DNA of 64,000 nucleotides, taken from NCBI RefSeq assembly GCF_030123065.1, contig NZ_CP126093.1, positions 5,338,001-5,402,000 on the forward strand, in the 5' to 3' direction. The DNA is from Neobacillus sp. DY30 (GTDB lineage: Bacteria; Bacillota; Bacilli; Bacillales; Cytobacillaceae). Below the pieces are notes generated by a model. It made no database searches and had not been told where the DNA came from. It worked only from the letters and a program-made list of their open reading frames with translations. Positions 1-7,622 of the stretch are shown in pieces (position 1 is the stretch's first letter; the number at the start of each line of letters is the position of its first letter). A program made the translations under genes and the position numbers.

Positions 1-1791
1 CGAGTTGTAATACTATCAAGCTTGCTGCTTCAAGTGATTGCTGATTCTTCTTATTTAATTTTCACAATAAACAATATTCCTTTTATAGAAAGTCTATTTC
101 ATCCATTATGGACTCTTTCCCCTTTATTAATGGGGATTGCAGGGACACTCGCGGCGCAAAACGACGGTGTAACCTTCGAAAAGAAAAATAAGAGCCATTC
201 TCTAAAAAATTCTATCACTCTAAGATTACTATTGCCTTATCTAAGTATAATCCTCTTGTTTATGACCATGATCTTTCAACATGATGATTCAAATAGTTTA
301 ATCATTGGCTCTGCGGCAGCCATTTTATTGCTACTATCACGGCACATTTTTGCCTCTCTAGAAAACCAAACATTGTTAATTAAGTACCATGAACTTACAG
401 AGGAATTAGAGCAAAAAATTGGGGAAAGGACAGAGGAACTAAGCGCAAAAAACCAGCAGCTTCTTTCTGCAGCAAGGAAAATGAAATATATGGCCTACCA
501 TGATGTACTTAGCGGGCTTCCAAATAGAAGGATGTTTCTGGAACGGCTGAAAACAGCCATGGATGAGGCGAAACGAAATCATTTTAAGCTAGCCGTTATC
601 TTTATTGATTTAGATCGTTTTAAAAATATTAATGATACACTGGGTCATGAATTTGGTGATTTATTGTTAAAGCATGTTACCAAAGAAATGGCTAAAAGCG
701 TCCGCAAAATTGATACAATTTCCCGTCAAGGCGGTGATGAATTTACCGTTTTACTAAACCGGATTCGGGCGGTGGAAGATGTGATTCCTTTAGTGGAACG
801 AATCCGAGCGGTAGTCGCAAAACCGATCATCATTCAAGGTCAGGAATTACACGTTTCAATGAGTATCGGGATTGCTTTTTACCCAAGTGATGGAAAAACC
901 ACTGAAGAGCTAATGAAGAATGCAGACATGGCCATGTATCGCGCCAAAGAAGAAGGCCGAGATAATTACAAATTTTATTCTATCGATATGAACAAAACGG
1001 TTTCTAGAATAATGGCACTTGAAAATGGGCTGCGTAAAGCGCTAAAAAATAATGAATTTGTATTAAATTATCAACCACAGGTGAGTTTACAGACAGGGGA
1101 AATTGTTGGAGTTGAAGCATTACTGCGGTGGAATACTGTCGAAGCTGGTATGGTATCTCCCATTCAATTTATACCGGTCGCTGAAGAGTCCGGGCTGATT
1201 ATTCCTATAGGTGAATGGGTCTTGAATCATGCCTGTATGCAGGGAAAAGCATGGCATGATAGTGGACAAAGCCATTTAAAAGTCGCTGTAAACCTGTCTC
1301 CTGTCCAATTCCTTCACGAAAATTTGGTAGAGATGGTCATCAATGCTTTAAGAACAACTGGCTTTAATCCAAATTATTTAGAGTTAGAAATTACAGAAGG
1401 CGTGGCTTTTACCGATGCAGAAGCAGCGATTAAAAAAATGCAGGCACTGCGGGATTTGGGTGTAAGAATATCCATTGACGACTTTGGTACAGGATATTCT
1501 TCTTTAATGTATCTTAAAAGATTTCCTATTAACACCTTAAAAATTCCAAAGCCATTTAACCAAGATATTATGGCCGGTCAAAAAGACAAAGCACTAGTAG
1601 AGACAATGATCTACTTAGGTCATAGCCTCGGGCTTTCCGTTATTGCTGAAGGAATTGAGAGTAAAGAACAGCTGCTCTTCCTAAAAGAACACCATTGTGA
1701 TATCGTCCAGGGTGACATATATAGTAAACCATTAACAGTCTTACAAATAAATGCCCTAATCGAAAACACAACACCCTCAAAAATCTCATAA
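1..1791 (+). CDS. GGDEF-EAL cyclic-di-GMP protein, 5' truncated
   Basis: The reading frame is open to the left edge of the window, so the true start lies upstream; the first visible start-like codon is a TTG at 22. The N-terminal ~110 residues are hydrophobic (several membrane segments), followed by a short coiled coil, a diguanylate cyclase domain and a phosphodiesterase domain. Numbering from position 22, GGDEF lies at about residue 237, and an RxxD product-inhibition site (RKID) sits exactly five residues before it. EAL is at about residue 365. The EAL metal and catalytic positions seen in the family (EAL Glu, Asn in VNLSP, DDFG, the Lys of LKI, AEG Glu, QG Gln) are present. Odd points: the usual LKIDxSF reads LKIPKPF and QGY reads QGD. 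Likely a membrane protein that makes or breaks c-di-GMP; which activity dominates cannot be read from sequence. Confidence 0.9.
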   Translation, partial: RVVILSSLLLQVIADSSYLIFTINNIPFIESLFHPLWTLSPLLMGIAGTLAAQNDGVTFEKKNKSHSLKNSITLRLLLPYLSIILLFMTMIFQHDDSNSLIIGSAAAILLLLSRHIFASLENQTLLIKYHELTEELEQKIGERTEELSAKNQQLLSAARKMKYMAYHDVLSGLPNRRMFLERLKTAMDEAKRNHFKLAVIFIDLDRFKNINDTLGHEFGDLLLKHVTKEMAKSVRKIDTISRQGGDEFTVLLNRIRAVEDVIPLVERIRAVVAKPIIIQGQELHVSMSIGIAFYPSDGKTTEELMKNADMAMYRAKEEGRDNYKFYSIDMNKTVSRIMALENGLRKALKNNEFVLNYQPQVSLQTGEIVGVEALLRWNTVEAGMVSPIQFIPVAEESGLIIPIGEWVLNHACMQGKAWHDSGQSHLKVAVNLSPVQFLHENLVEMVINALRTTGFNPNYLELEITEGVAFTDAEAAIKKMQALRDLGVRISIDDFGTGYSSLMYLKRFPINTLKIPKPFNQDIMAGQKDKALVETMIYLGHSLGLSVIAEGIESKEQLLFLKEHHCDIVQGDIYSKPLTVLQINALIENTTPSKIS

Positions 1792-1800
1792 ATCACTAGA

Positions 1801-1832
1801 AAGGAACCTTCATAACTAGAGGGTTCCTTTTT
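1801..1832 (+). terminator. Rho-independent terminator after the GGDEF-EAL gene
   Basis: The hairpin arms AAGGAACC and GGGTTCCTT are followed by a T run, 10 nt after the stop codon. Confidence 0.85.
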
Positions 1833-1873
1833 GATGACTTATAATTGGTGACAGTTATGGATGACAATAAATT

Positions 1874-1922
1874 GGTGACAGGCACCGCTCGTGGACAGTG
1901 TCCACCCCATGTGGACACTGTC
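1874..1922. repeat. Palindromic intergenic repeat (13-mer GGTGACAGGCACC plus hairpin)
   Basis: GGTGACAGGCACC at 1874-1886 is identical to one arm of a palindrome at 57223-57235. It is followed by a perfect 12-bp inverted repeat, GACAGTGTCCAC (1894-1905) and GTGGACACTGTC (1911-1922), with a 5-nt loop. There is no T run, so it is not an ordinary terminator. A truncated relative of the 13-mer (TTGGTGACAG) lies just upstream, near 1845. Confidence 0.7.
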
Positions 1923-1988
1923 ACTGGAGTATAAACTTTTGTTTTTAGCAAACACTATTTTTATCGTATGTTAAAAGGAGACTGGATT

Positions 1989-2216
1989 GTGGAGCATTAT
2001 GAAATAACTAATTTGATTATTGATGATGATTTTGACAGTGAGGAATATGTGACGGCAGAGTTTATCCATCATGAAATGAACTATAGCATTACTTTTAAAA
2101 AGGCAGATTTGGAAATTATCAATGCCTGGGTTTTCAAGGATGGCACATCGCTGCCAGCTAATTTATCCGATGGTCTTATCGAATCCATTAGAGATGACAT
2201 AAAAGAGAGAATGTAA
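1989..2216 (+). CDS. Small acidic protein of unknown function
   Basis: I do not recognise this gene. A start at GTG 1989 gives 75 residues beginning (M)EHYEITNLI. The upstream ATG at 1968 is unlikely because the Shine-Dalgarno AAAAGGAG at 1973-1980 lies downstream of it, and that motif is spaced 8 nt from GTG 1989. The product is acidic, has no membrane segment or signal peptide, and alternates beta-like stretches with a C-terminal helix, so it is probably a small cytoplasmic protein. It has its own terminator and appears monocistronic. The product is unknown; that it is a real gene is supported by the RBS, the terminator and codon use like its neighbours. Confidence 0.65.
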   Translation: MEHYEITNLIIDDDFDSEEYVTAEFIHHEMNYSITFKKADLEIINAWVFKDGTSLPANLSDGLIESIRDDIKERM

Positions 2217-2223
2217 ATTATGG

Positions 2224-2252
2224 CTGATTGGGAGATCCAATCAGTTTTTTTA
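2224..2252 (+). terminator. Terminator after the small unknown gene
   Basis: CTGATTGG pairs with CCAATCAG around a 4-5 nt loop and is followed by seven T residues. Confidence 0.9.
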
Positions 2253-2464
2253 TTGTTGATGTGACTTTTGCTGATATATTTCCTTTAACGCCGATTGACT
2301 TTAATTAACGCTGATAACGTCATCTATAACATAATATTAGCCTTTTAAATCTTGTAATGCTGATTAAAATCCGCTAACTTTGACTTAAATCATAAAAAAA
2401 ATTGAAGCATTTCTGCTCCTCATTGCGTTATTTATCATGAATATCTATATAGGAGGATACGAAG

Positions 2465-3430
2465 CTGAAGAAGATACTAAAAAGATTTCTTATATTTCTA
2501 CTCTTATTGTCTTTATTTATTTTCCTAAACAATAGCAATCTATTTGCAAAGGATCGTGAGGGTAACCCGCTGCTTCTTGCACACCGAGGGCTAGGACAAA
2601 CCTTTAGTATGGAAGGTATCCAAGGCGATACCTGTACTGCTGAGCGAATTTTCAAACCTGAACATTCATTCTTAGAAAATACAATCCCTTCGATGGAGGC
2701 GGCATTTAAGAACGGTGCAGATGTTGTTGAATTAGACATTAAGCCTACAAAAGACGGGCAATTTGCTGTTTTTCATGACTGGACACTGGAGTGCCGGACC
2801 AATGCTGAAGGAACCACGAAGGAATATACGATGGAAGAATTAAAACAGTTAGATATCGGTTATGGCTATACGGGTAATAATGGAAAAACATATCCTTTTC
2901 GTGGTAAGGGTGTTGGTCTCATGCCCTCTCTGAACGAAGTATTAGAACATTTTCCTGATAATTCTTTTTTGATCCATATCAAAAGCGATGCCCCCGAAGA
3001 AGGCAAACAACTGGCTGAATTGCTATCTAAGCTGCCGGCAAAACGCTTAGCCCAGATGACCGTCTACGGCGGTGATCAGCCCATTGCAACGATTAAAGAA
3101 GAAATCCCTGAACTTCGCGTCATGTCAAAAGCGACGTTAAAAAGCTGTCTTCTTCCTTATATTGCAGTCGGCTGGACCGGTTATATCCCTTCCGCTTGCG
3201 AGAAAACACAATTGCATATACCAGAAAAAATTGCTCCATGGTTATGGGGCTGGTCGGAAAAGTTCTTAAACCGAATGGACAGTGTCGATACGCGGGTCAT
3301 TGTAGTTGCCGGTGATGGCAGCTGGTCGGAGGGCTATGATACTCCGGAGGATTTAAAAAGACTTCCTGCTAATTATAGCGGCGGGATCTGGACGAATCGG
3401 GTTGATCGAATCTCATCCCATACAAAATAA
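2465..3430 (+). CDS. Secreted glycerophosphodiester phosphodiesterase, CTG start
   Basis: This enzyme hydrolyses glycerophosphodiesters to glycerol-3-phosphate and an alcohol. The GDPD motifs are clear: LLAHRG near the N-terminus, ENTIPSMEAA, VVELDIKPTKDG and FHDWTL, holding the His, Glu and Asp metal and catalytic residues. The first ATG-like start in frame would cut through the hydrophobic leader. The only start that fits the AGGAGG at 2451-2456 (8-nt spacing) is CTG 2465, which yields a textbook signal peptide (KKILKRFLIFLLLL, then a small-residue region before KDREG). With that start the protein has 321 residues, the usual size for the family. It is probably extracytoplasmic and scavenges phosphate or glycerol from lipids or teichoic acids. 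It is monocistronic with a bidirectional terminator. Confidence 0.88.
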   Translation: MKKILKRFLIFLLLLSLFIFLNNSNLFAKDREGNPLLLAHRGLGQTFSMEGIQGDTCTAERIFKPEHSFLENTIPSMEAAFKNGADVVELDIKPTKDGQFAVFHDWTLECRTNAEGTTKEYTMEELKQLDIGYGYTGNNGKTYPFRGKGVGLMPSLNEVLEHFPDNSFLIHIKSDAPEEGKQLAELLSKLPAKRLAQMTVYGGDQPIATIKEEIPELRVMSKATLKSCLLPYIAVGWTGYIPSACEKTQLHIPEKIAPWLWGWSEKFLNRMDSVDTRVIVVAGDGSWSEGYDTPEDLKRLPANYSGGIWTNRVDRISSHTK

Positions 3431-3458
3431 AGGTGGACTCCATCAGTCCACCTTCTTT
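3430..3458. terminator. Bidirectional terminator between converging genes
   Basis: AAGGTGGACT and AGTCCACCTT form a 10-bp stem with a short loop. There is a T-rich tract on the plus side, and the hairpin sits between two convergent genes. Confidence 0.85.
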
Positions 3459-3463
3459 TCTAG

Positions 3464-4516
3464 TTATATCATTTGCTTGATTAGTTCCTTATTACGCTTT
3501 TTAAAAGCCTCATGATGGGAAGAAACCATCGCGACTTTTGCCGCGTCAGGCTGTATGAACTGCTTCGCTTTATTTACGGCATTGGCTGCATCCTGAAACG
3601 CACCGGCAATTAAATTGATTTTCCCCTCGTACATTAAAATATCTCCAGCAGCATAAAGACCCTCAATGGAGGATTCGCTTGTTGCGTTTCCGGCAATATA
3701 GTAATTATCTACTCGATCAATACTCAATTCACTATTTTCTAAAAGTGTTGCGTCCTGTTCATACCCATGACTAATGACCACTTCATCTACTGCTAAATAT
3801 GATACCTCACCTGTCTCGTGGTTTGTTAATTCCACGGTGGCGATTTCATCACGGTCGCCGTTGGCAATTAACTTGGTGATCGAAGATTGAAAGAAACATT
3901 CCACAGAGCTTTCAAGAAGCTTTGTGGAATGTGCTTCTTGGCCATGTCCTCCCAATTCTTCTTTTCGATAGGTTAAATAGACTTTTTTCGCAATTGATTC
4001 CAATTCATTTGCCCAGTCAACAGCAGAATTCCCGCCGCCCGATATAATGACGGTTTTATCCTTAAATTGCGCAAAGGATTTAACAGTGTAATGTAAATTA
4101 GACACTTCAAATCTTTCTGCACCCTCTATGTTCAGTTTTTGTGGATTCAATATACCACTGCCAATGGCCACAATCACTGCTTTTGAAAAATGCTTTTGTC
4201 CGGAAGATCCTTGTAGAACAAAGATACCTTCTTCATTACGCGCAATCGACTCTACTTTTTCATTCAATACCACGGTTGGACTAAAGGTTAACGCCTGTTC
4301 AACAAGCTGTTCCATTAATTTAGCTCCTGTAATAGGTGTTAAACCGCCGACATCCCAGATCATTTTTTCTGGATAGACATGAATCTTTCCGCCTAAAGCC
4401 GGCTGGTATTCAATGACCTTTGTCTTCATTTCTCGGAGTCCGCTATAAAAAGTAGAATAAAGTCCTGCAGGTCCCCCGCCAATTACCGTCACATCAAACA
4501 AATCTTGTTGTTCCAT
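3464..4516 (-). CDS. FAD/NAD(P)-dependent oxidoreductase, probable ferric-siderophore reductase (IruO/FNR-2 type)
   Basis: A thioredoxin-reductase-fold flavoprotein of about 350 residues. The FAD-binding VIGGGPAGLYS is near the N-terminus, a second dinucleotide site IISGGGNSAVDWA is in the middle, and the FAD-closing motif GLYAAGD is near the C-terminus. It lacks the CxxC pair of thioredoxin reductases, which fits type 2 ferredoxin-NADP reductases (YumC/YcgT) and the staphylococcal iron reductase IruO. The chosen ATG 4516 has GGGAG at 8 nt; an upstream TTG (4537) would place that RBS inside the gene. It is divergent from a siderophore ABC transporter and shares Fur boxes with it, so a role in reducing imported ferric siderophore is likely. 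That role is inferred from context; the fold is certain. Confidence 0.85.
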   Translation of the reverse strand: MEQQDLFDVTVIGGGPAGLYSTFYSGLREMKTKVIEYQPALGGKIHVYPEKMIWDVGGLTPITGAKLMEQLVEQALTFSPTVVLNEKVESIARNEEGIFVLQGSSGQKHFSKAVIVAIGSGILNPQKLNIEGAERFEVSNLHYTVKSFAQFKDKTVIISGGGNSAVDWANELESIAKKVYLTYRKEELGGHGQEAHSTKLLESSVECFFQSSITKLIANGDRDEIATVELTNHETGEVSYLAVDEVVISHGYEQDATLLENSELSIDRVDNYYIAGNATSESSIEGLYAAGDILMYEGKINLIAGAFQDAANAVNKAKQFIQPDAAKVAMVSSHHEAFKKRNKELIKQMI

Positions 4517-4544
4517 TTCCGTCCACTCCCTAACCAACTGTAAT

Positions 4545-4559
4545 TGATTATCATTATCA
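4545..4559. promoter_or_regulatory. Fur box 1 (reductase side)
   Basis: TGATTATCATTATCA matches the 7-1-7 Fur consensus TGATAATNATTATCA with one mismatch and lies 29 bp upstream of the reductase start. Confidence 0.8.
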
Positions 4560-4726
4560 ATAAGATTACTGGATTTCCCCTCGATTTACAATAGATATTT
4601 TTTGAAAATTCTGCGGCAACAAAATTTGTCGATTTTTTGACGTAGAAGGAACGCTATTCTATAAGCAATGGCGACCGTTTTCATTAAACACTATGCAACA
4701 CTTAAAAACTGTTCACAAATTTGTAA

Positions 4727-4756
4727 TTGACAATCATTATCACTCACATTTATAGT
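4727..4756 (+). promoter_or_regulatory. Probable sigma-A promoter of the siderophore uptake operon
   Basis: TTGACA (4727-4732) is followed after 18 nt by TATAGT (4751-4756). Fur box 2 covers the -35 element, as expected for iron repression. Confidence 0.55.
4728..4742. promoter_or_regulatory. Fur box 2
   Basis: TGACAATCATTATCA has one mismatch to the 7-1-7 Fur consensus and overlaps the putative -35 of the transporter promoter. Confidence 0.8.
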
Positions 4757-4772
4757 TAGGTCATAACAAAAC

Positions 4773-4787
4773 TGATAATCATTATCA
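4773..4787. promoter_or_regulatory. Fur box 3, perfect
   Basis: TGATAATCATTATCA is an exact match to the 7-1-7 Fur consensus, located between promoter and start codon of the transporter ATPase gene. Confidence 0.9.
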
Positions 4788-4822
4788 ACTATTAACTTGT
4801 AATTGAAAAAAGGAGGATTACA

Positions 4823-5668
4823 ATGGTTCGCCTTTCTACTGATGATTTAAGCATTGGCTATGGTGAACGTTTAATTGTCAAAAGTCTAAGCATCGAAATT
4901 CCAGATAGGAAGATCACTACTATCATCGGACCGAACGGCTGTGGAAAATCGACATTATTGAAAGCAATTACACGTATCATTTCCCACCAATCAGGATCCA
5001 TCCTTTTAGATGGTAAAGATATTTCAAAAGTAAATACAAAGATTCTTGCAAAACAAATGGCAATTCTTCCGCAGACACCAGAAAGTGCTAGCGGATTAAC
5101 GGTTGGCGAGCTTGTGTCCTATGGCCGCTTCCCTTATCAAAAAGGCTTTGGCCGCCTAACAATAAAAGATTATGAAGTGATTGACTGGGCCTTTGAAGTA
5201 ACAGGAACCATCGATTTTAAGTTCCGGCCTGTTGATGCCCTATCCGGCGGACAGCGCCAGCGCGTGTGGATTGCGATGGCACTGGCACAAGAAACGGAAA
5301 TTATTTTCCTGGATGAACCTACTACCTATCTGGATATGGCCCATCAATTAGAAGTGTTAGAGCTTCTGCAAAAATTAAATCATGAGCAACAGCGGACAAT
5401 TGTCATGGTCCTTCATGATTTAAACCAAGCTGCCCGCTTTGCTGATCATATTATCGCCTTAAAAGACGGTGAAATCGTAAAAGCTGGAAGTTGTGAAGAA
5501 GTCATCAGTCACAAAGTACTGCGGAAGGTATTCAATATTGATGCTGTTATCGGCCATGACCCTCGAACAAAAAAACCAATGTGCGTAACGTACAACTTAC
5601 TAAAAGGAGAAACCAAACATGAAAAAACTACTACTGCCCTTTATCCTGCTCGCAGCGTTAATTATTAG
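4823..5668 (+). CDS. Siderophore ABC transporter, ATP-binding protein (FecE/FhuC type)
   Basis: An ABC ATPase of 281 residues that powers iron-siderophore import. Walker A GPNGCGKSTLL is near residue 37, followed by the signature LSGGQRQR, Walker B EIIFLDEPT and a switch His (VLHDLNQAARFADH). The order and the YLDMAHQLEVLELL stretch are typical of FhuC/FecE. The start ATG 4823 has AAAGGAGG upstream. The C-terminus runs 50 bp into the next gene, which is long for an operon overlap; the lipoprotein's RBS (AAAAGGAG) lies inside this gene. It is first in a Fur-regulated operon of ATPase, binding protein and two permeases. Confidence 0.93.
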   Translation: MVRLSTDDLSIGYGERLIVKSLSIEIPDRKITTIIGPNGCGKSTLLKAITRIISHQSGSILLDGKDISKVNTKILAKQMAILPQTPESASGLTVGELVSYGRFPYQKGFGRLTIKDYEVIDWAFEVTGTIDFKFRPVDALSGGQRQRVWIAMALAQETEIIFLDEPTTYLDMAHQLEVLELLQKLNHEQQRTIVMVLHDLNQAARFADHIIALKDGEIVKAGSCEEVISHKVLRKVFNIDAVIGHDPRTKKPMCVTYNLLKGETKHEKTTTALYPARSVNY

Positions 5669-6542
5669 TGCATGCGGCACTGATACTACAAAAGAAGAGA
5701 ACACAGCAGCACCAAAAGAAAAAGAATCTGAAACCATCACCTACCAATCAGAAAATGGACCGATTGAAGTACCTGCAGACCCACAGCGCGTTATATTACT
5801 TTCCGGCTTCACTGGTAATGTCATCAGTTTAGGCGTAAATGTCGTCGGTGTTGATGTTTGGTCAAAGAACAACCCAACATTTGAAAAAGAAATGAAAGAC
5901 GTCGCAGAAGTTTCCGATGAAGACTTAGAAAAAATCATTGAATTAGAACCAGACTTAATCATTGGTTTGTCCAACATTAAAAACGTAGATAAGTTAAGTG
6001 AAATTGCCCCTACTGTAACTTATACATGGGGAAAAGTTGATTATTTAACACAGCACATTGAAATCGGAAAACTATTAAATAAAGAAAAAGAAGCTCAAGC
6101 TTGGGTAGACAACTTCAAGAAAGAAGCTGAAAGTGCCGGCGAAGAAATACGTGCCAAAATTGGTGAGGACGCAACTGTATCCGTTATGGAAAGCTACGGC
6201 AAGGACCTTTATGTTTTCGGAAGCAACTGGGCACGCGGAACAGAAATCCTTTATCAAGCGATGAAACTAAAAATGCCTGAAAAAGTGAAAGAAGTGGCAG
6301 AATCATCAGGCTACTTTACGTTATCTGCAGAAGTAATTCCTGAGTATGCAGGAGATTATGTAATCTTAAGTAAATACTCTGACGCTGATACGTCTTTCCA
6401 AGAAACAGAAACGTACAAAAATATTCCTGCTGTTAAAAACAACCGCGTTTTTGAAATGAATGGTGAAGGTGCTTCTTTCAGTGATCCAATCACACTTGAA
6501 AAGCAATTAGAATTCATTAAGAAATCATTTTTAGGCAATTAA
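5619..6542 (+). CDS. Iron-siderophore substrate-binding lipoprotein
   Basis: The N-terminus MKKLLLPFILLAALIISACG is a lipoprotein signal with lipobox ISAC, then a short charged linker and a periplasmic-binding-protein fold of the FhuD/YxeB class (IEVPADPQRVI, ELEPDLIIG, EIAPTV, and a C-terminal VKNNRVF region). It is anchored on the outer face of the membrane and delivers the ferric siderophore to the permeases encoded next. The size (307 aa) is normal for the family. Its relation to YxeB/FhuD and the IruO-like reductase next door point to hydroxamate siderophores, but the ligand is inferred. A hairpin follows the gene and may let it be expressed above the permeases. Confidence 0.9.
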   Translation: MKKLLLPFILLAALIISACGTDTTKEENTAAPKEKESETITYQSENGPIEVPADPQRVILLSGFTGNVISLGVNVVGVDVWSKNNPTFEKEMKDVAEVSDEDLEKIIELEPDLIIGLSNIKNVDKLSEIAPTVTYTWGKVDYLTQHIEIGKLLNKEKEAQAWVDNFKKEAESAGEEIRAKIGEDATVSVMESYGKDLYVFGSNWARGTEILYQAMKLKMPEKVKEVAESSGYFTLSAEVIPEYAGDYVILSKYSDADTSFQETETYKNIPAVKNNRVFEMNGEGASFSDPITLEKQLEFIKKSFLGN

Positions 6543-6547
6543 TATTA

Positions 6548-6578
6548 GAAGAGGAATTCTTATACAGGATTCCTCTTC
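6548..6578 (+). terminator. Intercistronic hairpin after the binding-protein gene
   Basis: GAAGAGGAAT and ATTCCTCTTC form a perfect 10-bp stem. No T run follows, so it may act as a partial terminator or an mRNA 3' stabiliser within the operon. Confidence 0.6.
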
Positions 6579-6611
6579 ACCCTATTCTATGAAAGAAAAG
6601 ATGAGAGAGTT

Positions 6612-7622
6612 ATGATGAAAGAAAACCGACGTTCCATTCCTTTTAGCTATAAACTAATAATCGGACTGCTTGTGTTTGCGGCGATGTTTGTCCTTTCCAT
6701 GATTATGGGAGCAGCAGATATTTCTCTTCAAGATGTATGGAAGACCCTATTTTCTAATGCGAACGGCGAAAAAATTTCAATCATTCGTGAAATACGTCTG
6801 CCTCGTGAAATCGCTGCCATCGTTGTGGGTGCTGCCCTTTCGGTTGCCGGAGCAATTATGCAGGGAATTACCAGGAATCCACTCGCAGACCCAGGGTTAC
6901 TTGGTTTAACAGCGGGAGCAAATGCTGCATTAGCATTCATAATCGCCTTTATCCCTTCAGCCAATTATTTCAGTATTACGATTGCCTGCTTTATTGGGGC
7001 AGCGGCAGGAACAACCATGGTATTCGGCATTGGTGCGATGAGAAAAGGCGGCTTTTCTCCATTAAGAATTGTCTTAGCTGGAGCCGCTGTTTCTGCATTC
7101 CTTTATGCAATTGCAGAAGGAATAGGTATCTATTTTAAAGTATCAAAAAATGTCTCAATGTGGACGGCTGGAGGTATGGTTGGCACTACATGGGGGCAGC
7201 TCCAAATTATTATCCCCTTCATCCTAGTTGGGTTACTAGTATCTTTCTTTTTATCAAGGCAGCTTACAATTCTTAGTTTAAGTGAAGAAGTGGCAGTTGG
7301 ATTAGGTCAAAAAACAACACAAATAAAGGTAATTCTTTTTATCGCCATTATTTTATTAGCAGGGGCTTCTGTTGCACTTGTAGGAAACATGGCATTCATC
7401 GGTTTAATGGTCCCACATGTTGTCCGCGCGATAGTTGGGACAGATTATCGTTTTATTCTTCCTATGACGGCTATTTCTGGAGCTACGTTTATGCTTTTTG
7501 CCGATACCCTTGGCCGGACAATTAACGCTCCCTTTGAAACACCTGTAGCTGCGATTGTGGCTACATTGGGTTTACCTTTCTTCCTTGTGATTGTCCGTAA
7601 AGGAGGTAAGGCATTCTCATGA
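6612..7622 (+). CDS. Siderophore ABC transporter permease 1 (FecCD family)
   Basis: A polytopic membrane protein of 336 residues with the FecCD/BtuC signature regions: REIRLPREIAAIVVGAAL, GITRNPLADPGLLGLTAGAN and a C-terminal VPHVVRAIVG followed by FADTLGR. These segments contact the ATPase and form half of the translocation channel. There are two possible ATG starts (6612, 6615) behind a GAGAG-type RBS. It overlaps the second permease by 4 bp (ATGA), indicating translational coupling and a heterodimeric channel. Confidence 0.93.
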   Translation: MMKENRRSIPFSYKLIIGLLVFAAMFVLSMIMGAADISLQDVWKTLFSNANGEKISIIREIRLPREIAAIVVGAALSVAGAIMQGITRNPLADPGLLGLTAGANAALAFIIAFIPSANYFSITIACFIGAAAGTTMVFGIGAMRKGGFSPLRIVLAGAAVSAFLYAIAEGIGIYFKVSKNVSMWTAGGMVGTTWGQLQIIIPFILVGLLVSFFLSRQLTILSLSEEVAVGLGQKTTQIKVILFIAIILLAGASVALVGNMAFIGLMVPHVVRAIVGTDYRFILPMTAISGATFMLFADTLGRTINAPFETPVAAIVATLGLPFFLVIVRKGGKAFS

